Below, piece after piece: positions 1 to 5,848 of a DNA stretch of 10,641 nucleotides. Location: contig CALDFY010000049.1 of the NCBI GenBank assembly GCA_937942115.1, forward strand, positions 1-10,641. The letters run 5' to 3'. Under the pieces are notes generated by a model. It searched no databases, was not told the DNA's origin, and saw nothing but the letters and a program-made list of their open reading frames with translations. The stretch comes from an uncultured Anaerolineae bacterium (GTDB lineage: Bacteria > Chloroflexota > Anaerolineae > B4-G1 > DUEL01). Made by a program: the position numbers and the translations under genes. The first letter of the stretch is position 1; the number at the start of each line of letters is the position of its first letter.

Positions 1-93
1 CTTCTCAGGAGGTCGGCGAAGGCCGACCTTGTTGCGAACGAAGTGAAGGGACCCGGCCGAAGGCCCAAAGAGGCTGGCTTCAGTCAGCGCCCG
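1..93. repeat. Partial copy of a palindromic-module repeat
   Basis: The window opens inside a dispersed repeat. A 7-bp perfect hairpin (arms 11-17 and 22-28, loop GAAG) is followed by GCGAACGAAG, a GGCC-GAA-GGCC hairpin (55-65) and a segment ending CAGTCAGCGCC. The same order (hairpin, GCGAACGGAG, CCCGGCCG.AGGCCC, then GAGGC and CAGTCAGCGCC) is seen at about 4830-4915. The two regions therefore belong to one family, although the first hairpin has a different arm sequence in each. No gene is visible here. Confidence 0.6.
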
Positions 94-142
94 AGGCGGC
101 GACCCAACTGGCGCAGCCCCTTAAGTTAACGCATATGCCCCG

Positions 143-192
143 ACCCCCTCCCCTCTCCCGCTCGCCTTCGGCGGCGGGCGAGGGGAGGGGGT
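143..192. repeat. GC-rich inverted repeat
   Basis: Perfect 13-bp arms (143-155 and 180-192, ACCCCCTCCCCTC and its complement) enclose a GC-rich centre that can itself pair partly through CCCGC and GCGGG. A similar layout of C-rich arm, short GC centre and G-rich arm recurs at 399-420 and within 10431-10466, which suggests a dispersed intergenic family. No T-run follows, so it does not look like an ordinary intrinsic terminator. Confidence 0.55.
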
Positions 193-199
193 GGAATGG

Positions 200-238
200 G
201 GTTTTGAGGGCGGCGGCGAAGCCGCCGCCCTCAAAACC
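200..238. repeat. Perfect 18-bp palindrome with GAA loop
   Basis: Arms 200-217 and 221-238 are exact complements of each other, starting GGTTTTGAGGGCGG, with only three bases (GAA) between them. This is the longest perfect hairpin noted in the window. Neither strand has a U-rich tail after the stem, and the nearest recognised gene ends more than 900 bases away. A role as terminator is therefore unsupported, and a dispersed palindromic element is more likely. Confidence 0.7.
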
Positions 239-398
239 TCTGGTATCATTAGGGAGGGTCGGGAAAGCCGTCCCCTCTTCAGGGCCCAGAGCCCCCGGGG
301 GAGATAGGCCCCGGCCCTTGCCCTCTTTAACAAACTGTGATGCGCTTCTTTTACCCCATCCGGCACCCCGGACGGGAGACGGCCTCTTCTCCCGGAAA

Positions 399-420
399 TC
401 TCCCCCGCTTCTGGGGGAGA
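399..420. repeat. Short C-rich/G-rich hairpin
   Basis: Eight-base arms TCTCCCCC (399-406) and GGGGGAGA (413-420) flank the loop GCTTCT. The sequence after it is a G-rich run (AGGGAGGGCAGGGGGG). It resembles the centre of the repeats at 143-192 and 10431-10466. Between 239 and 398 nothing else was recognised. Confidence 0.45.
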
Positions 421-736
421 AGGGAGGGCAGGGGGGATGAGGGGCAAATTCTACCTCAGGCGATTGCCCAAATAATTTGTTAAACTGCAATCGCATCGGG
501 CGAAGCGGGCTGGCAGCCCATTGCGGCCACAAGTTCTGGGTAGCCGCTGGAGGCGGCGAAGGGCCACGCCGAGGGCCACGGCCCGATGGCCTCGCCCCGA
601 GGGCCGAGGGGGGCCTCCTCGCCCCGTGGGGCTCGCCCGAGGCGTCGTAGACCACGAGCGCAGCGGGGCGGCAATCTCCTTTCGGCCAGAGGGAAAGTTG
701 CTTCGGGCGCTGCGCGCCCTACCCAGAAACATACAG
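421..736. other. GC-rich intergenic stretch without a recognisable gene
   Basis: Several frames are open here on both strands, but their translations are Arg/Pro/Gly/Ala-rich low-complexity sequence with no family motif and no ribosome binding site. This is what GC-rich noncoding DNA gives. Short inverted words such as GGGCC/GGCCC and CCTCGCCC/GGGGCGAGG are scattered through 560-650. No RNA gene or promoter was seen. Confidence 0.5.
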
Positions 737-976
737 GGCGTAGCGCAGGCTGTTCGCCTGCACTGACAGGCCTGGCGGCCTGCGCTACGCGCAGGCTGTT
801 CGCCTGCGGATACAGGCCTGGCGGCCTGCGCTACAGGCCCGACGGCCTGCGCTGCGGTGGCGCAGGCTGTTAGCCTGCGGATACAGGCCTGGCGGCCTGC
901 GCTGCGGTGGCGCAGGCTGTTCGCCTGCGGATACAGGCCTGGCGGCCTGCGCTACAGGCCTGGCGGCCTGCGCTCC
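737..976. repeat. Tandem array of two palindromic modules
   Basis: The array mixes two short hairpin modules. Module 1, GCGCAGGCTGTT(C/A)GCCTGC, begins at 743, 789, 860 and 910; its stem is GCAGGC/GCCTGC. Module 2, ACAGGCCTGGCGGCCTGCGCT with small variants, begins at 766, 812, 833, 882, 933 and 954; its stem is CAGGCC/GGCCTG. Start spacing for module 1 is 46, 71 and 50 bases. The linkers are short and shared (GGAT, GCTGCGGTG), so this is not a CRISPR. From 977 to 1155 no gene or structured element was recognised. Confidence 0.75.
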
Positions 977-1155
977 GCAAGCCATTGCAGTTTCTGACCC
1001 GCCAGAATGCGCCCGCGCGACGGGGAACTGGCAATGACACGGTGGGCAGTTACCCTTTCGCCAGAAGGATCAGCGCGCAACCACATTCCCGCCGTGAGTT
1101 GGGTCTCTTTGGGCCCTCCGGCAGGCAAAAACGCAAGGCCAGCGCAGAATGTTCG

Positions 1156-1602
1156 CTATGGCAATTGAATTTCCAGTACAGCGGCGGCAAGAATGAGGGC
1201 GGCCTGGCCCTTCTTCGTATCTTTCTTTCTGAAGAGACCACCGCCGCCCCCTGCTTCAGCGACTTTGCTGCCCAGGAAAATCAACGACCGCTTGAACCCC
1301 TCCGCTTCCGACGCGTTCACCTTCCTCAAGACCTGCACCACTTCTTGCAGGCCCTCCACGATCCCCCGGGAATCGGCGCCAAAAGCGGGCCATATGCGTC
1401 CGAAATCCGCCGCCACAGAGCCGAAAACCTCCCGCGCGAGGTCGTTGCGATAAAGGTGGGCCTCGGCCAATTCCTTCGCCAGCGCCGCGACCTCCTGTTT
1501 CTGGACCTTACGGTCGGCACCGGCAACCATCAGGAAGAGCCATAGCGGGGCAAATTGGAGGGTCTCCCACTCCCTTGCGGTGAACTGCTGACGCATAGAC
1601 AT
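1156..1602 (-). CDS. TerB-like small helical protein
   Basis: A 148-residue soluble protein of unknown precise role. Its first half contains FLMVAGADRKVQKQEV (about residues 23-38), which resembles the acidic-loop motif (aGADGkv...E) of TerB/TerB-like domains. The second half has a similar FLGSKVAEAGGGGG stretch (109-122) and a hydrophobic last helix, so a repeated all-helical fold is plausible. TerB-like domains are linked in the literature to tellurite/stress responses and membrane-associated signalling, but nothing here specifies the function. The ATG is well supported by AGGAGG at 1608-1613, five bases upstream. The gene is monocistronic: 186 bases separate it from the upstream SEDS gene, and that gap carries its own candidate promoter. 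The family assignment rests on motif resemblance only. Confidence 0.72.
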   Translation of the reverse strand: MSMRQQFTAREWETLQFAPLWLFLMVAGADRKVQKQEVAALAKELAEAHLYRNDLAREVFGSVAADFGRIWPAFGADSRGIVEGLQEVVQVLRKVNASEAEGFKRSLIFLGSKVAEAGGGGGLFRKKDTKKGQAALILAAAVLEIQLP

Positions 1603-1631
1603 CGTTTCCTCCTTTCTGAGTTTGAGCCAAT

Positions 1632-1655
1632 CGGTTAACGGTCAACCGGTTAACG
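1632..1655. promoter_or_regulatory. Operator-like direct repeat in the terB-like leader
   Basis: The nonamer CGGTTAACG occurs twice, at 1632-1640 and 1647-1655, with GTCAAC between. Each copy contains the palindrome GTTAAC and the spacing is 15 bases. It lies between the candidate promoter and the ribosome binding site of the TerB-like gene, so it would be transcribed. A protein-binding site is possible; it could equally be a short dispersed repeat. Confidence 0.35.
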
Positions 1656-1747
1656 AGAACGGCAAAATGGTCACTTACCACGCTACTGATGCGGATGGAG
1701 AGAACATCGCAAGGGAGCAGAGCACCCGCACTGTAGGGGGTAAATTG

Positions 1748-1776
1748 ATTTTACCAGAAATAAGGGAACTTGCAAA
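1748..1776 (-). promoter_or_regulatory. Candidate promoter of the TerB-like gene
   Basis: Read on the minus strand there is an extended -10, TGGTAAAAT (hexamer TAAAAT at 1748-1753). TTTGCA (1771-1776) lies 17 bases upstream as a 4-of-6 match to the -35 consensus. The region is clearly AT-richer than its surroundings. Transcription would start near 1741, giving a leader of about 140 bases. Confidence 0.5.
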
Positions 1777-1788
1777 AGGCAACGCGTG

Positions 1789-4512
1789 CTACCGAATCGC
1801 CCGCAGGAGAAGCACCCCCACCTGCGCGGCCTCGTCGGCGTTGGAGGTATGCTCCAGAAGGACAACCACCGCATAGCGGGGACTGCCCGCCGGGGCGACG
1901 CCCAGGAACCAGGCATGGGGCGGACGGCCCTCCCCGGCCACCGCCGTCCCCAGGTGGCCCGCAACGTCCGCTGAGAAGGGCTCCCACGCCGAGAGCAGGG
2001 CCTGTGCCGCGTCGGCGGGCAGAACTTCCCGGGGACCGCTGGAGATGTGCGGTTGCTGCCAGGCCCCATCCGGCCCCTGAACTCCCAGCACCCGGCGCGG
2101 CACGGGCATCACCCCGTTGTTCGCCAGCGTCGCGGCCACCAGGGCCATCCGTATGGGCGAGACGGTGAGGCTTCCCTGCCCGATGGCTTCCATCGCGGCA
2201 TCTTCGGAGACGTGGGCGGTCACCGGGGGCGGAGTGGGCGTGACCGGCAACTCTCCGGTGGCGGCGGGCGGCGCGCCGCCCGCCGCCCGGCCCGTCTCCT
2301 CGGGTGCCGTCTCCGAGGGCAATCCCTCCGTCAGCCCCCAGCGACGAAAGCCCTCCCTCAGCCGGTCCGGCCCCAATTGTTCTCCCAGCGCGGCGAAGGG
2401 GCCCGGACAGGCCGCCCGCAGCGCGCCGATGATCCACTCGTCTGCCCGGACTTCTCCCCGGCATCCCACCCCCACCCCGTTCACGGAGAGAGTCGCCGTC
2501 AGGTCTGGCGCAGGGGTGTAGAGGGTCGTCAGGCCGTGCCGGAGGGCCTCCGCCAGGACAACCGTCTCCAGGGCCGCCCCAGGCTGGTAGGGCTGAAGGG
2601 CCCGGTTGAGCAAGGGGCCGCTCGGGTCCTCCCGCAGCCGGTCCCACTCCTCTTCCAGACGGTTCGGGTCAAAGGTCGGCGAGGAGGCCATGGCCAGCAC
2701 CTCGCCGGTGGAGGCGTCCAGCAGCACCACCGCCCCCGTCCGTCCCGCCAGAGCGTGCTGGGCCAGCCGCTGGAGCATCGTGTCCAGCGTCAGGCGGACG
2801 TCCCGGCTCCGGGGGGGACGGTGGAGGAGGTTCGCCCAGGCCGTCTCCCAGAAGGAGCGGCCCGCCTCGCCGCGCAGGACCCCGTCAAAAGCGGCCTCTA
2901 TCCCCCCTGTCCCGTGGCGCAGGCTGGCGTAGCCGACGACCGGCGCCGCCGCCGGTTCCGGGTAGGTGCGGGTGACCCGTCCGTCCGGGCCCACCGTCAC
3001 CCCGGCCAGCAGGTTGTCGTTGCGGTCCAGAATCCGGCCCCGGACGATGCGTTGTTCGTACTCCACCCGTCGGGGGTTATCCTCCCGCGCCACCAGCCAG
3101 CCGGCGCGGACGACCGACCAGTAGCCGCAGGCCAGGGCCAGGACCCCCAGGGCCAACCCCAGCCCCAGGGCCAGGCGGCCGATGGGCCGTACCCCCTCCC
3201 GGTCGCGGGGGGCGGAGGCCCCCCCGGCGGAGACGACCAGGAGCAGGCCGACGGCGATGAACGTCGTCAGCAGGGAGGAGCCGCCGTAGGAGAGGAAGGG
3301 GAGGGTCACCCCGGCAATGGGCACCAGTTTGGCGTTGGCGGCCATGATGATCCAGGCCTGGACACCCCAACCGGCGGTCAGTCCGGCGGCCAGGAATCGT
3401 TCAAAGGGACGGGGGGCGCGCAGGGCGGCCCGCAATCCCCGCGTCAGGAGGACGGCGTACAGGGCGATGAGGGCGACCGTCCCCAAGAGGCCAAATTCCT
3501 CGGCGACGGCGGCGAAGACGAAGTCGGTGTGGACGGCGGGGATGTAGGTGGGGCGGCCCAGGCCCAGGCCCTGGCCGAAAATCCCCCCGGCGCCGAAGGC
3601 CAGCAGACTCTGGACGACCTGGAAGGCCCGGTCGGCGGCGTCCGGCCAGGGGGAGAGCCATATCTGAATCCGCAAGGCCACCCGGTCGGAGCCGGTGTAT
3701 CCGATGACCCCGGCCAGGAGGAAGAGGGCCAGTCCCACGACCGGATACCCCCACTGGCCTGTCGCCAGGTAGAGCATAGCCAGGAAGGTCAGGAAGAGGA
3801 GCATGGCAGCGCCCAGGTCCTGCTGCGCGGCCAGGAGGAGGACGGTCAGGCCGAACATGACCAGCAGCGGGCCGATGTAGGCCAGGGGCGGGAGGGTCAG
3901 ACGGCCGAGCCGGTGCCCCGTCACCTTGAGCAGTTCCCGCCGCTCGGCCAGGTAGGAGGCCATGAAGACGACGAGGAGGAGTTTGAGGGGTTCGGAGGGC
4001 TGGAAGTAGGCGCCGCCGATGCCCAACCAGAGACGGGGGCCGGCGCCGCCCGGGTTGACGCCCAGGACGAGGGTAGCGGCCAGGAGGAGCAGGCCGGCGA
4101 AGAGCCAGGTGTAGCGGTAACGGCGCAGCCAGCGCAGGGGGACGGGGTCCCGCGCGCCGGCCTGGACGACGGCGATCAGGGCCAGGGTGGAGAGGAGGAG
4201 CCATGTTGCCTGGCGGGGCAGGAAGTTCGGCGCCAGACGGGCCACCATGAGGAGCCCCCAGCCGGTCAGGAAGGCGACGGTGGGAAGGATGAGGGGGTCG
4301 CGGTGGGGCAACCGGCGGGAGAGGGTGGCGTGGGCGGCGGCGAAGGCGAGGGCGCAGGAGAGGAGCAGGCCGGCGGCCCGCGCCAGGCCCAGGGCAGGGG
4401 AGGCCAGCAGGAGGGTCGCGGTGCCCGTCACGACGAAGAGAAAGGCCAGCAGGAGGAGCCGCCGCTCCCGCCGGACGACGAAGGGTGGGTAGGGTTCGGT
4501 GGGTCCCAGCAT
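1789..4512 (-). CDS. SEDS glycosyltransferase fused to a degenerate penicillin-binding protein
   Basis: A 907-residue membrane protein joining two normally separate partners of septal or lateral-wall peptidoglycan synthesis. Residues about 19-430 are a multi-pass FtsW/RodA/SpoVE (SEDS) polymerase that links lipid II into glycan strands. It keeps QPSEPLK (171-177), the extracellular HTDFVFAAVAEEFG loop with catalytic Asp330, and LPFLSYGGSS (404-413). A further membrane segment (446-467) leads into a class B PBP-like part with RGRILDRNDNLLA (491-503), SPTFDPN (611-617), IGQGSLTVSPIRMA (777-790) and PHAWFLGVAP (865-874). All three transpeptidase motifs are altered: SxxK is AALE (646-649), SxN is ACP (701-703) and KTG is HLG (853-855). 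A Pro/Thr/Ala-rich stretch (735-766) lies between motifs 2 and 3. ATG 4512 is the first possible start, because an in-frame TGA lies at 4528-4530. No Shine-Dalgarno sequence is seen. I infer active polymerisation and no crosslinking. Confidence 0.93.
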   Translation of the reverse strand: MLGPTEPYPPFVVRRERRLLLLAFLFVVTGTATLLLASPALGLARAAGLLLSCALAFAAAHATLSRRLPHRDPLILPTVAFLTGWGLLMVARLAPNFLPRQATWLLLSTLALIAVVQAGARDPVPLRWLRRYRYTWLFAGLLLLAATLVLGVNPGGAGPRLWLGIGGAYFQPSEPLKLLLVVFMASYLAERRELLKVTGHRLGRLTLPPLAYIGPLLVMFGLTVLLLAAQQDLGAAMLLFLTFLAMLYLATGQWGYPVVGLALFLLAGVIGYTGSDRVALRIQIWLSPWPDAADRAFQVVQSLLAFGAGGIFGQGLGLGRPTYIPAVHTDFVFAAVAEEFGLLGTVALIALYAVLLTRGLRAALRAPRPFERFLAAGLTAGWGVQAWIIMAANAKLVPIAGVTLPFLSYGGSSLLTTFIAVGLLLVVSAGGASAPRDREGVRPIGRLALGLGLALGVLALACGYWSVVRAGWLVAREDNPRRVEYEQRIVRGRILDRNDNLLAGVTVGPDGRVTRTYPEPAAAPVVGYASLRHGTGGIEAAFDGVLRGEAGRSFWETAWANLLHRPPRSRDVRLTLDTMLQRLAQHALAGRTGAVVLLDASTGEVLAMASSPTFDPNRLEEEWDRLREDPSGPLLNRALQPYQPGAALETVVLAEALRHGLTTLYTPAPDLTATLSVNGVGVGCRGEVRADEWIIGALRAACPGPFAALGEQLGPDRLREGFRRWGLTEGLPSETAPEETGRAAGGAPPAATGELPVTPTPPPVTAHVSEDAAMEAIGQGSLTVSPIRMALVAATLANNGVMPVPRRVLGVQGPDGAWQQPHISSGPREVLPADAAQALLSAWEPFSADVAGHLGTAVAGEGRPPHAWFLGVAPAGSPRYAVVVLLEHTSNADEAAQVGVLLLRAIR

Positions 4513-4514
4513 GG

Positions 4515-4603
4515 GAGAATCGGAGAATCAAGAGAATCGGAGAATCAAGAGAATCAAGAGAATCAGAGAATCAGAGAATCAGAGAATCAGGAATTGGAGA
4601 ATC
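4515..4603. repeat. GAGAATC short tandem array in the SEDS-PBP leader
   Basis: Ten exact GAGAATC heptamers start at 4515, 4523, 4532, 4540, 4549, 4558, 4566, 4574, 4582 and 4597. They are separated by A, AA or G, with one degenerate unit near 4589-4596, giving a period of 8-9 bases. The array ends two bases from the SEDS-PBP start codon and begins just downstream of its promoter, so it forms nearly the whole untranslated leader. On the mRNA the unit reads GAUUCUC. Confidence 0.9.
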
Positions 4604-4614
4604 GGTGTGAGGGG

Positions 4615-4642
4615 ATTATAGCATGTTTGGGGTGGGGGACAA
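4615..4642 (-). promoter_or_regulatory. Promoter of the SEDS-PBP gene
   Basis: On the minus strand there is a perfect TATAAT (4615-4620) with the extended element TGC directly upstream. TTGTCC (4637-4642, 4 of 6 matches) lies at a 16-base spacing. Transcription should begin near 4608, giving a leader of about 95 bases made almost entirely of the GAGAATC array. Confidence 0.65.
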
Positions 4643-4740
4643 GAGGGGCATTACCCCTCCCCCGCCGCCTTCACCCAACCCCGGCCCCCACAGGCGTTCA
4701 CTTCAGGTTGGATTCGGCTCTCCGCTTCCCGCCGCCCCGG

Positions 4741-5155
4741 GCGCCGATGGGAAACCGGCCTCCCCTGGGGGCAACCGCGAGGGTTGCCCCTACGCTTTGC
4801 GCCAGGCGTCAACCTTCGTTGACGCCGCTGAGAAGGGCGGTGCAGGCCGCCCTAGCTGCGAACGGAGGGAGCAACCCGGCCGCAGGCCCAGGGAGGCCGA
4901 CTTGCAGTCAGCGCCGATGGGAAATCGGCCTCCCCTGGGGGCAACCGCGCGGGTTGCCCCTACGCTTCGCGCCGGGCGTCAACCTGCGTTGACGCTTTCC
5001 GAAAGGACGGCGCAGGCCGTCCTCCGGCCGGAGGCCCAGGGAGGCCGACCTTCGGTCGGCGCCGATGGGAAATCGGCCTCCCCTGGGGGCAACTGCGAGG
5101 GTTGCCCCTACGCTTCGCGCCAGGCGTCAACCTTCGTTGACGCTTCTCAGAATGC
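4741..5155. repeat. Three copies of a palindrome-mosaic repeat
   Basis: Copies start at 4741, 4911 and 5059, each with GCGCCGATGGGAAA. They run in the same order through CCTCCCCTGGGGGCAAC, a GGTTGCCCC hairpin, CTACGCTT.GCGCC and a GCGTCAAC/GTTGACGC hairpin. The first two continue with a second half (hairpin, then CCCAGGGAGGCCGAC) that the third lacks. Perfect stems include 4768-4776 with 4782-4790, 4805-4813 with 4818-4826, and 5004-5011 with 5016-5023. The second half also matches the left edge of the window (1-93). Confidence 0.85.
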
Positions 5156-5165
5156 CTCTGTGAGA

Positions 5166-5197
5166 GTGTAGGACAACTGCTTGCAGTTGTTCTACAC
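5166..5197. repeat. 15-bp near-perfect hairpin
   Basis: Arms 5166-5180 and 5183-5197 (GTGTAGGACAACTGC and its near complement) pair with a single G-T wobble and a two-base loop. It lies about 260 bases beyond the stop of the Cys-rich protein gene and has no U-run on the minus strand. A terminator role is possible but weak. Confidence 0.5.
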
Positions 5198-5247
5198 CAA
5201 TCAGTCCCCAGGGTGCTAACCTGAGCGACCCTTAAATTGATGCGCAT

Positions 5248-5375
5248 GGGGCGACCCTTGCGGTTGCCCCTTGCGGTCGCCCCGGCGGGGGCAGGGGCGT
5301 GGAGGGGCGACCCTTGCGGTCGCCCCGGCAGGGGCAGGGGCAAGCCCTGCCCCTACCGGCGTCTCGCCGGGCCTC
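5248..5375. repeat. Array of GGGGCGACC and GGGGCAGGG hairpin modules
   Basis: The hairpin GGGGCGACC-CTTGC-GGTCGCCCC is perfect at 5304-5326, and a close copy with one changed base starts at 5248. A further 9-bp stem, GGGGCAGGG/CCCTGCCCC, spans 5331-5353, and CCGGCGTCTCGCCGG-like words follow. Loops such as CTTGC and GCAAG recur while arm sequences differ, as in the 4741-5155 repeats. From 5198 to 5247 and from 5376 to 5425 nothing else was recognised. Confidence 0.65.
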
Positions 5376-5428
5376 CGGCCGGGCTGCTTCCCCTCGTTCG
5401 CCACAAGGACGGCCTGCGCCGTCCTCCC

Positions 5429-5477
5429 TGCGTTCATCGCGTTCATCTGCGTCCGATTCTCAATCGGCGTCCGATTC
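5429..5477. repeat. Dispersed repeat overlapping the Cys-protein 3' end
   Basis: The sequence contains CGTTCATCGCGTTCATCTGC, then GTCCGATTCTCAATCGGC and GTCCGATTC. The 16-mer AATCGGCGTCCGATTC (5462-5477) is identical to 6688-6703. GTTCATCTGCGT (5441-5452) is the complement of a stretch at 6646-6657. The repeat carries the stop codon and last codons of the Cys-rich protein. Confidence 0.75.
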
Positions 5478-5831
5478 TTCCTCCTCCTCTTCCTCGGCGG
5501 AGGGGAGGGCCGGTTGGGCGCCGCTGAGATAAGCCCGGACTTTTTCTCGGGCCTCCTCAAAGAGTTGGATGAGTTCTTCATCCGAGCCTTTGAAGCCTGC
5601 GATAGTGCGGCGGGCGCAGGTACAGCAGCCCAGGGAGGCCCGGTAACTGTCCATATTGCAGGTCAGACAACTGCCCAGTTGAATCATCAGCAGGGAGAAG
5701 CCCAGAACGTCCTCGTGGTCGTCGGGGAGTTGGGAGAGGTGGTCAATGAATCGGGCCCATTGCTCACCGCGCAGGTTGCGCAGGGGGGGAATGCAACGCG
5801 GGGGGAAGAGGATTTCGCTATCGGGATACAT
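5460..5831 (-). CDS. Small Cys-rich protein with acidic tail
   Basis: A 123-residue soluble protein that I do not recognise. Its core has a cysteine cluster, CLTCNMDSYRASLGCCTC (residues 55-72), giving C55-x2-C58-x10-C69-C70-x-C72, plus an isolated Cys13. Such spacing could bind zinc or an Fe-S cluster. A helix rich in Glu/Lys (about 83-102) follows, then an acidic C-terminus with seven consecutive Glu and the final residues SDAD. The last codons and the TGA lie inside a dispersed repeat, so the tail may be a recent addition. The gene starts 17 bases after the TPR/HTH gene stops, with GAGG just upstream of the ATG, so the two are probably co-transcribed. The conserved neighbourhood would be the best clue to function; none can be assigned from sequence alone. 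Confidence 0.75.
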   Translation of the reverse strand: MYPDSEILFPPRCIPPLRNLRGEQWARFIDHLSQLPDDHEDVLGFSLLMIQLGSCLTCNMDSYRASLGCCTCARRTIAGFKGSDEELIQLFEEAREKVRAYLSGAQPALPSAEEEEEEESDAD

Positions 5832-5848
5832 CTATGCCTCGTGGGATC

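Noticed and set aside
737..976. CRISPR array
   Set aside because: Units are themselves palindromic, spacing is irregular, and the sequences between units are short and shared rather than unique spacers. No cas genes are nearby.
80..1545. Several 60-210 codon open frames on both strands in the left intergenic region
   Set aside because: They run across palindromic repeats or antisense to the TerB-like gene, lack ribosome binding sites, and give low-complexity Arg/Pro/Gly sequences.
1751..2647. A 298-codon minus-strand frame overlapping the 3' part of the SEDS-PBP gene
   Set aside because: Out-of-frame translation is Gly/Arg/Pro/Ala-rich without recognisable domains, while the overlapping frame carries clear PBP motifs.
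4515..4603. CRISPR-like or origin-iteron array
   Set aside because: The heptamers are separated by only one or two bases. There is no AT-rich unwinding region, dnaA box or replication gene nearby.
2047..4992. A very long plus-strand open frame (about 980 codons)
   Set aside because: It lies antisense to the SEDS-PBP gene. Its translation is Gly/Gln/Glu/Arg-rich low complexity with no motif, as expected opposite a high-GC gene.
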